From the NCBI GenBank assembly GCA_014871385.1, contig CM026422.1, forward strand, positions 15,324,127 to 15,388,126: a stretch of 64,000 nt of DNA. Reading direction: 5' to 3'. Positions 49,429-60,878 of the stretch are shown here, one piece after another. Every line of letters begins with the position of its first letter. Within the stretch, counting starts at the first letter, position 1. The translations under genes were made by a program, and so were the position numbers. The notes beneath the pieces were generated by a model that was given only the letters and a program-made list of their open reading frames with translations, was not told the origin of the DNA and ran no database searches. This DNA is from Ceratodon purpureus (Eukaryota > Streptophyta > Bryopsida > Pseudoditrichales > Ditrichaceae).

Positions 49429-50033
49429 CCCTTAAAATTCCTTGACTATGTTTCACCAAAAAACGCTTCAAAACTGCCATTTCCAATGTAAAAATCATGA
49501 ATGACTAGAAAATAATTATTTTTTATCAATAAATTTCATCATAATCAATCATAAAGATTAGAAGATTATAGCGATTGAAATTTAAAAACAAATTTTTTTG
49601 ACACGATTTTCAACTAGGTCGACACACTCTAACTTTTTTCCTTTAGGTTTTTTGCATTATGGATTTCGGGGGTTTTGGTGCATGATAAAGACAACTAAGT
49701 TAGCTAATTGTATAAAAAAATTACACATAAAAGACAAGTGTAGCATGTTGAAAACAATATTTTTATTAACTTGAATACAAAAGAATGCGAATTCATATTT
49801 TTTCCTAGAAATTCTATTATGTTATATAGTCCCAATCCAAATGGTCAAAGTAAAGATTGATGTCCATTTTTTAAGTGAAAAATCCTAAAAAAATAAAAAA
49901 ATAAGATTCCCTCAAAGTCCTAGTTATGGCAAACATTCACAAAAATTTTCAATTAATCTCAATTTAAATTTAAGTCACATGTACATGCCCAAATTCTAAA
50001 AAAACTCCGAAGGGCCAAATTGTCCTTTAGGGA
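49429..50033 (+). mobile_element. Possible TTAA-family element, copy E
   Basis: TTAA at 49425-49428 precedes CCCTTAAAATTCC, and at the other end CCTTTAGGGA precedes TTAA (50034-50037). The ends are less alike than in the other copies, and the interior is not clearly related to them. A piece near the left end (TCACCAAAAAACGCTTCAAA) recurs at about 19058-19080. Confidence 0.4.
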
Positions 50034-50037
50034 TTAA

Positions 50038-50737
50038 ATACCTCTTAATCTCTAAAAGCCTTATCGCTTTATATTGGGTTGATATTACACTTTCATTTTC
50101 TAAATCTCTGTCTTTATATTTCTTTCAACTTCAAAAAATGTTGAAGAAAGTTCATGTAGTTATTAGTCCATCAAAATTTTGAGTTTGATGTTGTTACCGT
50201 AGTGAACACATTCGTCACTAATATTAAAAAATGCTGAAACATGTACAGTACAACTTTGACCAATCCAAATCTGCACTGACTTAAAGTGAAACGATCTTGG
50301 AAAAAATGAGGTGATAGATGCAACACAAAAATTTCAAAAAATGATTACATTGAAAATATCTCATATAAAGCTTATCCCAACAATTTTATAAAAAAAATAA
50401 TGCTTCATTTCTATATTAATAATAAAATGCAAAGAGGGAATTCCAATCATGTTGAAAATTAATTTGGGCCAATGAGAGAGCTCAAAGCCCCTCTTTGAGA
50501 GCCAAAGTAAAATAATTAAAATTGAGTTTTTTTTATCAAAAGCAAATCAATTTAGTGGAGTTAAGAGAAAATTATTATTTTTGGTGGGTTTTTTTTAGTA
50601 ACTATATTTGGAGAACACGGGTACATACTAGTTTCTAATAAAATTTGGATTTTGAATTTTTTAATAAGTTTCAAATATAGCAATAAAGCATTGGTGAATC
50701 CAATTATAAGAATAGATTCAAAATTGAAAGTCTATAA
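50038..50737. other. AT-rich DNA, no gene
   Basis: No gene or repeat recognised between the TTAA-bounded element and the PIF/Harbinger element. Confidence 0.35.
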
Positions 50738-51473
50738 AGCCCCCTTCACACAGAGAGGTGGGAAGTTGGTAAGCTGTTAGTTACTACAGTGGTATGAACT
50801 AGATCTTTCACACTAAGAAAGAGTGTTACAGTCCGAGCCAGTCACATGTAGATGTGGCAGAGGAGTGGCGCAACAGTGGTAGTGGAGTGGAAGGATTGTG
50901 GTACAACTGTGCTTTGGAAAGTTTCCATTTATCTGAGAATATGCCCCCCTTTGCACCCAGAGGTGCGAAGTAGGCAAAGGGAGAGTTACTGCGTAGGTCT
51001 GTACAATGGCATTCACACAACGGGAGGTAGGATCTTGCCGAACCTAGTCACACCCTTACGTGTACAGGTTCGAGCACAGACTTATCAACGGTGGTAAAGG
51101 GAAGTTTCAGCGGTGGCAGGAAAGAGGTCTGGAAAGACCTCGAATCCTGTTAATAGTAAAAAAAACCACTTTCCACCGGAGGTTTGGAAGGGGCGAGAGA
51201 CGGGGCCAGTTTGGAGAGACGCAACGTTGAGTTTATTTCGGGATATTTGAGGTTGTTTCGGTACAAGTGGGTATGCCCGTAGAGGACACGGTCAGGGCTG
51301 CCCAGAATTAATTTTTTTCTACGTGCCCATAAGAGACCGTTACTGTCAAACTACTTCTTTATTCTATACTGTATTTATATGGTTACTGTATCATCGGCAC
51401 TGTTGCGTTGCGCGGGCTGGGTGCGAACTGCTCCGTCACCTGCCGCATAGAGTGAATTCTGCTCGCTTTCACC

Positions 51474-53299
51474 ATGGCTGAAGCGATGGACCACCTGCGC
51501 CAAGATTCGCAGCCACAAAGTAAGAATTTGGACCCCCTTTGTTTTTGTTTGTCATTCACATATTTCCTATTCTGTTATGAGAGAATGACAATAGAGTTTT
51601 CGATGGAGTATGTGAGCATAGGTTGAGGTCATGTCACTGTAATAAACCAGTCTTCATTGGAGAGCATTTGAAGAAGTGAATGTGTCCTTCAGGTGTGAGT
51701 TATGGTACCTTGTGAATGAATTGTCAAGGCAACCTCCCTCTTGCGAAGCTCGTTAGTCCACATGTTTCGGCGTTGGAGTCTACAGAGACGTACCTGCACA
51801 CCCCTCCGAAACCCCTCCGATGCCTAAGTCAGAAAATGCATTGTATAGAGGTTAGGAAAAAAACTGAAAGTGATGTTACACTGAAATACAGATAGCCAGA
51901 GCTCTAGAGCCCCGCAGCCAAGGAGAGGAGGTGCAGGCAAAGGGTCTCGGAAGGGTAAAGCACATGAAGATGATTCAGGGCCTTCTGGTAAGAAAGAAAG
52001 GGATCCCAACTGGTCGAAGAGTAAAATATTGTCTCTCATCGAGGCCAAGAGGCAGGAACATATAGATGAGATGAGTGTAGATGATATTAGAGTGTCCCGA
52101 ATTGGGAAAGTGGGGAAAGATAGCAGCTATTTTAAACTCTAGTAAAAGAGATGGAGAAGTGGACAGAGATCGTGACGCTTGTAAGTACAAGTGGAATACG
52201 TTGCTGTCCGATTTCAAAAAGATATGGTATTTCCATTGCCGTACCGGAATGAATTATGAATCTTACTTCACGGAGACCACTGCCCAGGAAAAGAAAGAGC
52301 TGAAATTGCCCAAGTCTTTCTACCATGTTGCCTAGCGCAACATGGCGGAGTGGCTGCGGACCAAAGCTACCATGACTCCGCCACATGCGAGAGATACTAT
52401 GGATCCACTGGATGCCAATTATCAGTCACCTGTGGCCGGAGGGGAAGGGCAGTTTATGGATGAGATGGATATTCTTAGGGAGGATGCATGGCAGCGTCCC
52501 CCTGTTCGTGCAACATCCACTATTGACCTCACAGCAGGGGAATCTCCGGGTGTTTTCTCTGCACAGAGTCAAGGAGGAGCGGTCGGCAACACTGGGCCGG
52601 GCGATGCCCCTACTGCCCCCACACATACAGCCTCGGCAGCAGACTATGGGAGGCAGAGGAATGATTTCACGCCCCCCAGGCGTGTTAATGCGGAGATTAA
52701 CTTCAACGCACCACCAACCCAGGGAGGCACACCACAACGAACAGGCCCCGTTAATCCGCCTCCTTCGCCTGCTGCTCGGGCGTCTCCATCCGTGGAACAC
52801 TCTGCTCCCCCAGGCTCCGTCCCTCCAGTCTCCAGGCAGGGAAGGCCCCCTAACGAGATACATGTGCTCTCCTCGACTGCCACCTCTGCAGCTGCAGCCT
52901 TAAGGAAAACGTTTGGTAGTACAGGCCATAGAAAGAAGAGAAGTTCAGACAATTCTGCCATTGCAGAGGGCGTGTCACAAAGTGCAGAGAAAATGGCGAA
53001 GATCCTTAGTGATATCAATGACACACAAAAGAGTACTGAAAGGGAGAAACTGGAAGTGCAGACAAGGCACTTCCGAGAGAGTTTGGACTACAAAACAGGA
53101 CAGGGACCGCATGGCATTGGAGAATGTGAGAATTGCTCAAGAGCATACAAGGCTTGGCTTGATGAACCAACAAATGGTTGTTCAAGCCATCGCGAATCTA
53201 GCGTCATCTATTTCACGTATTGGCCCCCCAGCAGCCCCGACTCAAGTTGTTCCCGAGGCAGCAACTGCACCCCCCGAAGGCGGTCCAGCGAATGACTAG
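51474..53299 (+). pseudogene. SANT/Myb-like DNA-binding protein of the PIF/Harbinger element (frameshifted)
   Basis: Exon 1 (51474-51519) begins M-A-E-A-M-D-H-L-R-Q and ends at a GTAAGA donor; exon 2 starts at 51892. The protein shows basic low-complexity sequence, then the Myb/SANT-like domain: N-W-S-K-S-K-I-L-S-L-I-E-A-K-R, L-G-K-W-G-K-I-A-A-I-L, D-A-C-K-Y-K-W-N-T-L-L-S-D-F and G-M-N-Y-E-S-Y-F. A Pro/Ser-rich middle and a C-terminal helix (A-L-E-N-V-R-I-A-Q-E-H-T) follow. These proteins bring the HARBI-type nuclease to the DNA ends. Three lesions are visible: a frameshift near 52080 inside the domain, an in-frame TAG at 52333-52335, and a second frameshift near 53080-53110, after which the true C-terminus ends at 53299. 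Confidence 0.8.
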
Positions 53300-53759
53300 G
53301 GGCCGGGACCTACACAGCCATAGATCGCCCACTCCATCTGCAACAAGGGTACCACACAGTTAGTTCAAATCTCCAGTTCCTTACAAATACCAAGTCGTTT
53401 GTACTTCAATGTTCTAGAGGAGCAGAAAACAGATGTATTACCTCTTCGTTAAGTCTCCTCGATGTCGTCCCCTCCTTCTTCTCGCGCTTCCTCCACCTAG
53501 GTAGAACAGGAAAGCAACATGTTAGTTGTTCGTTATTGCAGTGAACATGCACTAGAATTCGGGGCCTCTTAAGGTCCGAAAAAAAAACAACAAAAGCTAT
53601 GCATTCTACCATTCCTAATGTGTACGTTTTTTTGTAATAAAACTGTAAGGCAAGTGATTGAACTTAAATGCAAATGAGAAGGTCGGGTTTTACATTACCT
53701 GGAACTACAAGTCCCGGCCGTCGTTGAATTCCCACCTACCCACCCAGTAAGAGCCTCGG

Positions 53760-55400
53760 TTATCGATCACACTCTCTCTTGAACCAGGAATGCTGCGAGG
53801 CTAGTACGCTTCTCTTCTCCTTGTAACTCATTTCTGGGTGCACCATCCTCGGGAGGCACTTCCGGTACAGGGTCCCCATCGAGGGCAGGGGCCATCCCTC
53901 CCTCTGAAGCATCTCCAAGAGCCTGTCCACCTCCTCCGATGACTGCCCTAACAGCAGATTATGGAGAATGCAACAGCAAACAACAACATCCGGTAACAGC
54001 GTCACGTGGAGATCTGACGCACTGTGTAATTCCCTGAACGTTTGCTTAAGAATTCCAAATGAATTCTCCACAACACTTCTAGCTCTCAAAAGCTTGTGAT
54101 TAAACAAAGTTTCCTGAATGGATTTGCGCACCCCTGGCATTTCCCGATAAGGTGTAATGAGCCATGGCAGGATGGGGTAACCCTTATCACCCACCAAGTA
54201 GGGCACAAAACCTTCAATAGAATCCACTGGATGATTGGATTAAACAGGTTAGTGGTAGTAGCCCTCTGGTAGAGCATGGATCGTCGCAACTGACGGGCGT
54301 CGTTAGTAGAGCCTGGCATACCGACTAAAATATCTATAAACCTTCTACTCCGATCCACTACGGCTTGACACTGCATAGTATAGCCTCCACTTTTGAAGTA
54401 GAAATAGTCTTCAGGACTATCATTGGGTTTACGTATGTGAAAATGGGTTCCATCAATGGCCCCTACGATCCTTGGTAACATTGAGAATTCTCTGAATTGA
54501 GCCATGATCAGGTGTAACCTATTTCCAGTAGGCCAGGATATCTCGTTTCTCAGCTTATCGTTAATGGCTTTAACGACATCCCTAATCATCCCGGAAGCAG
54601 TACTCTGCCCGACGGCGAAGAATTCAGAGCACAACATAAGACTTGCGCCTTGGCACAATTTAAACAAGGTGCAAGCAACCCTAACTATTGGGGGGATAGC
54701 AAGTCTATAAAATGTATTCTGTTTCTCAATATGCGGTCGCAACAAAGTAGTGAGACTAAAAACCGAGGCCTTTGTCATCCTGAAATTTTCGAGCCAACGG
54801 TTGTCATCGTATTCTTGCAATACGAAGCGCGAGAACCAGGAGGTGGAGCGAGGTTGAACCCACCATCCAAGCTCCTGGTCAAGTAGAGTAACCGCATGGG
54901 CTACACGGAAGTCGTGCAAGACACTAGCAACTATTGAATTCATATTAATCAGGGTTTCGTGGACTTGAGAAACATCAACACCTGTGTCACCTTCATCGGG
55001 AGGGATATCCTCTCCAGGCCGGAACATGGTATCGACCACGTTCTGGAGGAGAAGGACCAGCGATGGTAAAAAAAAAGCCACATTACGCGGATCTAATCGC
55101 TCGTCCATCAAGGACCAGAATTGAGCTACGGATATTGTTCCCAATAATCCTAAACTAAGATACAGGTAGGCCGCCCTCACAGCGAAAGCACACCGGCGAT
55201 CGCTGGACTAGAAACAAAGTATTCTTCGAGACAGCGTGGGGAGGGGAAAACTCACACGGACGTAGTTCAAGCGGGAAGCATACCTCGCTGCGGTAACCCA
55301 CACGAAGCGCTTACCGATGACAGACGCCGCGGTTTCTTTTTCACACTCCGAGTCCCGAAGGCAAGTTTCTATCCTGCACACAATCCGCACCCACACATTA
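53760..55400 (-). pseudogene. HARBI1-like nuclease of the PIF/Harbinger element (one frameshift)
   Basis: Reading leftward, a first frame runs from about 55180 to 54240 and a second from 54227 to the stop at 53760; they overlap in content without a usable intron, so one base has been gained or lost near 54235. A short 5' exon (55396-55257) before GTGAGT may precede it, with an acceptor near 55203. The first frame carries S-T-A-S-G-M-I-R-D and the first catalytic acid in G-A-I-D-G-T-H, then the second in P-G-S-T-N-D-A-R. The second frame has Y-L-V-G-D-K-G-Y-P, W-L-I-T-P-Y and the third acid in R-A-R-S-V-V-E-N-S-F-G-I-L-K. All catalytic residues of this DDE family are therefore kept, and a single indel appears to separate it from an intact gene. 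It faces the SANT gene tail to tail. Confidence 0.85.
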
Positions 55401-56341
55401 GCAACCGCATAAACAAGTTCACAGTGAAATGAATTGCAAAAAAAACAATGGTGGAAAAAATCTACAAGTTACCTACGGTATGATCGCACGGACCGACGCA
55501 ATAGCACCGTCGCCCATCGGGAACAGGAATTGCTCCGAGCCCGAAATTCACAACCACAGTGGACGTGAGCTCCAAGTCATGAGTAACAATGCCGCGGTGG
55601 TGCAGGACGTGCACCCAATTGCACCGGAGCAAACCCCACCGCGAAAGATAGTACAACAATTAAGATGCCGTCTACACAAACACCAACGCGAGATGGAAGA
55701 AACAATGGTAGTAACGACGTAGACGGAGACTGAAGAAGGGGACGTTGCGAATGAGGGGAGGGGGGGGGAGAGAGAGAGAGATGATTCGAACTTTTTGCCA
55801 ACCTCCTGCCTATACTGCCCAAACCTGCCCGGACGCCCACTCACGGGCTGTCACTTCAGTCAATCCCAAAATCTCAAAATCCAGAATCTGACATTTCCAC
55901 CATCATTGTTACGCTGGAGGTTCGTATCAACGGAGTGGAAAGGGTGATGTCCAGACCACTCCTGGAACTAACCTCTCTTTTCCGAAATGCCCACTTCCAT
56001 CAAATCGTAATGTGAACACATTTTGGTTTTTTTGATGTGTACAGTGGTACAGGGTTGTTTGGGGGGTGTTTTGTGCCTCCCTGTGCGAAGGGGGCAATAG
56101 TAAAGGAAATCGAAGGTTTGGAGTGCATATGATTTACAGCAGTTAACGTAGTGGTAACGTGGTGGTTCATGTCCACCATGATGCGAACGCCCACTTCCAT
56201 ACCTCCATCACCTCCAACCTCACCATTCCAAAACAACCCAAACCTTTCCTGCATAGTGTGGACAACTTCTGGATATTCCGAACACTGCAGAGTTAGCAGG
56301 TAGACAGTCGAATTTTCTTACCACCATGTGTGAAGGGGGCA

Positions 56342-57927
56342 TAACTCTAGTTTGCAGATCAGTTCTAAAATAATTGTTAAAACAATACTTGACACAATTT
56401 TTTTCATGAAATCTTCCAGATTTAGAGCCACCCGGGTACCTTTCATGGTTAAAACTGCTGCAGAAACGACTAAAATCCGGAGAAGCAGACACAACTCCCC
56501 GACCACAGTCCACACATCACGCAGCGGAGAGCATCACACCACCACCAGTGCACCACCACCCCCGAAGTCGCATGCATCGACAACCACAGTAATAATTCAC
56601 AACTTGCCTAAAACGTAAATCAAATCAATATTATCATACCCCAAAGCATTGACCACCACGCCATCAATAACTCACCACACCAGGAAACTTTCTCCTCAAA
56701 GATACCTCAACAAGACACAAAGCAAACACTAAACTCCGGGTTTCCTGCAGATCCATCCTCATCCCAACAGTAAACTCCACTCCACAAACACCACCAGTAA
56801 ATCCAATCACTATACCGGTAATATTGCATCAACCAGAAAGTATTATCCCAAAATAAGACATCAGTATCAATCATAAAACTTAACTTAACACCTGCTCAAA
56901 AAAGTAAACTTGAAAGAAAAAAGATGATCAGGAACAAACTCACCGGAGAGAGAGGCAATGTTTGCATGAGTTTTTTCTTTTTTGTGGGAGATTGATTGTA
57001 GCGCATGACGCCGATGCACGCGGAGTCAGGCAACATAAATGGGCGGCAGACAGTTCAACGGACTGATTATTATTACACTGGAGTATTATTTGCCACCATC
57101 TAGTTACTAGTGCTAAGTGTGGTGGTGGTCTACACGTGTGGAAGGAGAAACCAAGTGTAATTGCGCTTCCAAGGTGGGAACTTGGGGTGGGTTAAGTTAT
57201 CTCGGCATGCATCCATGGTGAGGGAGCTCATATCGTCGGCATGGACAGCTGTGGACCATCTTGAAGGTAAGGCAGGGCGTGTCCTTGTTTCATGTTGGTA
57301 TTCAATATAGTGAGGTTTGGAGGTGATTTGGGGGTTGTAAGTTGATAGGATTGGAGGTTGAGAGTTGAAGAGTTGGGGGTTTTGGTAGTTGGGAGGAGAT
57401 TCCGAGGGCGTGGCGATGGTGGTAGTATTTAATGATTGTTGACCGTGGAGGTGGGGAGTAGGTTTTCAAGGCTTTGATGTGGAGGTGGTCGTACTCTTTG
57501 GGGGGTTTGGAGGGGTTCTGGTGGCGGTTTAGGTCATAGGTTAGCATCTTTGTACCATTCGGATTGGGAGTTCATGTTATGATGTGTGCTTGAGTGTCTG
57601 GAATTGGGTTTGATTAGGGATATGGTTCATGTTCTTAGCCTAGTGATTTTATGAAGGTGAGCTTGTTTTGTGTCTTCAGGGGGAGCTACTCGTGTAGTTG
57701 TTTGGAGGACGTGGTCATATGATGGGAGCTGCGGTTGAGCATGTGTAGGTAGAGGATTATTGGGGTATTGTGGATTAGGGGTGTTGGTGCCTGGTGGATT
57801 AGTGTGCAATGGGAGATGGGTAGGCAATTATTCGTGATGGTGATGTTGTGGATGTGAGGGAGGGGGGGAGACTCTGGAGGAGGCTTTAGGGTTGTCAGTG
57901 GGGGTAGCAACCTAGGCTCTTCCAGCC
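56342..57927. other. Upstream region of the PP2C gene, strand-biased
   Basis: From 56480 to 56950 the plus strand is A/C-rich; from 57300 to 57900 it is strongly G/T-rich and poor in C, the kind of bias seen in transcribed leaders and first introns elsewhere in this window. The PP2C promoter and leader are probably here. Open frames on the minus strand of the G/T block are artefacts of the bias. Confidence 0.4.
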
Positions 57928-60878
57928 ATGGGGACATGCATGTCGACCGATCCGGGAGTGGCCAATGGGGTGGAGAAGCATGCGATGATGGGGAGGAGGC
58001 AGCGGAAGCGGGAGTCGCATAAGCAGGTCATGGAGGCCATGGCGAACGAGGGTAAGAGGGATGTGCTTCTAGCCATGACCCCCGGGCGGATGTTTCGTAT
58101 TGGTGCTAGCGATGCGGCGTGTTTGTTCACGCAGCAGGGGCGGAAGGGGACTAATCAAGATGCGATGCTGGTTTGGGAGGTGAGTCACTTGTTTCAGCTT
58201 TTTGAAGTCTTGTGTTTGAGGCATGATTGCAGTTGCCTTAGTATCTATTGGGTTTGCATGAGTTGTGGAGAAATTCATGTGTTTGAATTTGGGTTTCAGA
58301 ACTTTGGGTTGATGGAGGATACTGTCTTCTGTGGAGTGTTCGATGGGCACGGTCCGTTTGGTCATTTGGTAGCGAGGCGAGTGCGGGATTCCCTCCCCAC
58401 CAAGCTGGTGGACTTCTGGCATGACAATATGGCAGCCCTGAAGGAAATCAAAGGCAGTGACGAGGAGCAGCCGAGCATTGGAGATAGCAAACGGACTGAT
58501 TATGGCTCGAATGTGAGCACTGCTTATGAGAGTGCCTATGAGAGGGAGTTGTCGGATGTAGAGGAATTTTCAAGGGAGCTAAGGGAGCCGCCCGTCAGGG
58601 AGCCTCCGTCTATGTTTGGTCCCTGGAAAGAGTCTCATCTGATGGCGTTTAAAGAGATGGACCAAGACTTGCGCACGCATCCTGCCATCGACACATTTTG
58701 CAGCGGGACAACAACGGTCACAGTTCTTAAGCAGGTTAACATTTACTTCTCATTTTAAGATGTTTAGATACATGTTTTAATACACGTTGTAGAGTTGTCC
58801 TGCTGACCCGAGTAATCGGAAGTTTGCTTTGACGTAGATGTTAAATTTTGTCTAAACAGCTGAGGATTGTGTGGCAGGTGTAGGGTTTAGGGCTTAAAGT
58901 CTAATACCGTGCAAATGAGAAATATGCAGGTTTTGACATTAGACTTGCATATGACTCAAGTGAATAGTGGGTGTCGATGTTAGGTTTTGTTTGACTATTA
59001 CACTGTGACCAGAACGGGGTACGTACAATCATTGCAGGGGCAACATCTTGTAATTGGTAATGTAGGTGACTCCCGAGCAATTATGGGTACTCGAGATGAA
59101 AATGGTAGCTGGAAAGCTGTTCAATTGACTGTTGATTTGAAGCCCAACCTACCTCGTACGGTTCTACCCTTGCACTTTATGCATATCGGTGCCTTGCATT
59201 TATCTGCTCGTAGTAATCTAATCTCTGCTGAAGTCCCCTCATGGAAACTGTGGATTCTCTCCTCTATATTTCAATCCCCATGAATGCATGGGTTAGGAGT
59301 TTGAAATGTCGGGGTAATTGCTCTGTACAGATCTACTGTTTCTTGTATTTATATTAAACGCCTTCTTTTTTTTACCAAACTTTTCCTTCTTTATACTCCT
59401 TATTTTGACGTATTTTAACTATCTATGTGTTTGAGATTTGCCTTGAACACAACCGATAAGTTGGAAAATATCAAATACCGTATGGATGCACTAGCTTTCA
59501 TGGAACTCATTATGAACATAATTTGTAGCAGTTTTCTATCCTAGGCTGAACGAGGGACTGGTCATCTGGTGCAGATGAAGCTCAAAGAATCAAAGAGTGC
59601 AAGGGCCGTGTATTTGCCCTCCACGACGAGCCTGAGGTGATGAGGGTTTGGTTGCCTTTTGACAACTCCCCGGGGCTAGCCATGGCCAGGGCATTCGGTG
59701 ATTTCTGTCTCAAAGATTACGGTGTCATAGCTGTTCCTGAAGTCACGTATCGTCAAGTGACGGATCGAGACAAGTTCATCATCCTTGCAACTGACGGGGT
59801 ACGATTTTCTTGAAAAAATGATAATGTCTTAACTGCTCTGACTTAATCTATTTTGGATTGTCCCATGCTGATTTTTTTGACGTCTTTTTACAACACTGGT
59901 TCTCTACCAAGGCACGTTTACTTTTCTGCCTCTATGTGACGTTGTCGATTACAGTTTGCTTCTTTGACCTAATTATCTCTCTTTGGCAAGGTCTTTATAC
60001 TGTGTGCATTATCCAATTGAATGTTTCTGTAGTTCAAGGTTTTTTTAAATTTTTTTTTTAAATTTTAATTTTTGTAATAATAAATTTTTTAATATTTTTT
60101 TTTTTCTTCAGACATGCTACCCGATTGGTGTCTTTTGCTACTTCATCCCTCAATTTCAAGTTCTGAAGAATGAATTTGTAGTAACAAAGTTTTCTTCCTT
60201 CTTTGATTCCAGATCTGGGATGTATTGACCAACGAGGAAGCGGTACAAATTATAGCGACTGCACCTACCCGTGCAACAGCAGCTCGATCCCTGGTGGAAT
60301 CTGCAGTCCGGGTCTGGCGCCTCAAGTACCCTACATCTAAAGTGGATGATTGTGCTGTTGTATGTCTTTATTTAGACGGTGGCGCTGATGAAGACACGTC
60401 TACAGCTACCTCTTCCGAGCTTATTGATAATGAGAGTCCTCCATCAAGCCCGTTGATTAGACCTCGAATCAGACCTGGTGTCACATTTGATGCTGCAAGC
60501 AACGGTAGTATGGTGCAGGACACAGAGGAAATCACTTTAAGTGGACCGAAAGTCCCCGAGGATGACTCTCATGAGGGAGGAGAAATAGTGGACTTTAAGG
60601 ACGCGAAGGAAGTTGATCATAGTGAATCTAAACGCCGCCGGAGCTTAGCTGACTGGTTGGACGCTGATGAATCAGAAGAATGGAGTGCTTTGGATGGCAT
60701 CACTCGTGTCAATTCCCTTTTAAACCTACCAAGGTTTGCTGATGGTACTAGTCGATCAGGAGGACCTCCTTTGAATCGAGCTGAAGTACCTTCGTCGAAT
60801 TCATATGGACCTCCATCGAATCGATGTGGTGGACCTGCATCGAATCGATCTGGAGGACCTCCATCGAAGAACTTGTGA
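57928..60878 (+). CDS. PP2C-type protein phosphatase, probably N-myristoylated
   Basis: Five exons, join(57928..58179, 58300..58734, 59038..59155, 59575..59798, 60213..60878), give 564 residues, all junctions GT-AG and in phase. PP2C enzymes are Mg/Mn-dependent Ser/Thr phosphatases. The metal-binding motifs are present in order: V-F-D-G-H-G (Asp99, Gly100), S-G-T-T-T-V-T, G-N-V-G-D-S-R-A, M-A-R-A-F-G-D-F, L-A-T-D-G-I-W-D (Asp342) and D-D-C-A-V-V (Asp389). The start M-G-T-C-M-S has Gly2 for myristoylation and Cys4 for possible palmitoylation, indicating membrane attachment, as in plant clade E PP2Cs. An acidic-polar insertion of about 50 residues separates the second and third motifs. After residue 390 a 170-residue tail, acidic then basic, ends in repeats of S-N-R-x-G-G-P-P. 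The exon 3-4 junction creates P-H-E-A-Q-R, matching the family. Confidence 0.93.
60758..60870 (+). repeat. In-frame tandem repeats at the PP2C C-terminus
   Basis: Units of roughly 24-27 bp around GGACCTCCATCGAATCGA are repeated four times and encode G-G-P-P-x-N-R motifs in the last 40 residues of the phosphatase. Confidence 0.8.

Larger units (their letters stand above)
50738..56341. mobile_element. PIF/Harbinger element with nested double ends
   Basis: Outer ends AGCCCCCTTCACACA and, read inward from the right, TGCCCCCTTCACACA lie between TAA trinucleotides (50735-50737 and 56342-56344), fitting the 3 bp TWA duplication of PIF/Harbinger. Inside lies a second pair, TGCCCCCCTTTGCAC at 50942 and TGCCCCCTTCGCAC ending at 56096, bounded by ATA on both sides. 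About 200 bp next to each left end are recognisably related, and so are the right ends. The interior holds the two genes of the family, convergent: a SANT/Myb-like gene on the plus strand and the nuclease on the minus strand. The element is about 5.6 kb and GC-richer than its surroundings. A GA-rich microsatellite sits at 55754-55781. Confidence 0.8.

Noticed and set aside
55429..55722. 97-residue plus-strand frame near the right side of the PIF/Harbinger element
   Set aside because: It is within the untranslated end of the element, with no domain; the minus strand here is the 5' region of the nuclease gene.
57302..57937. Proline/threonine/histidine-rich minus-strand proteins upstream of PP2C
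   Set aside because: They arise from the G/T-rich bias of the plus strand and have no conserved motif.
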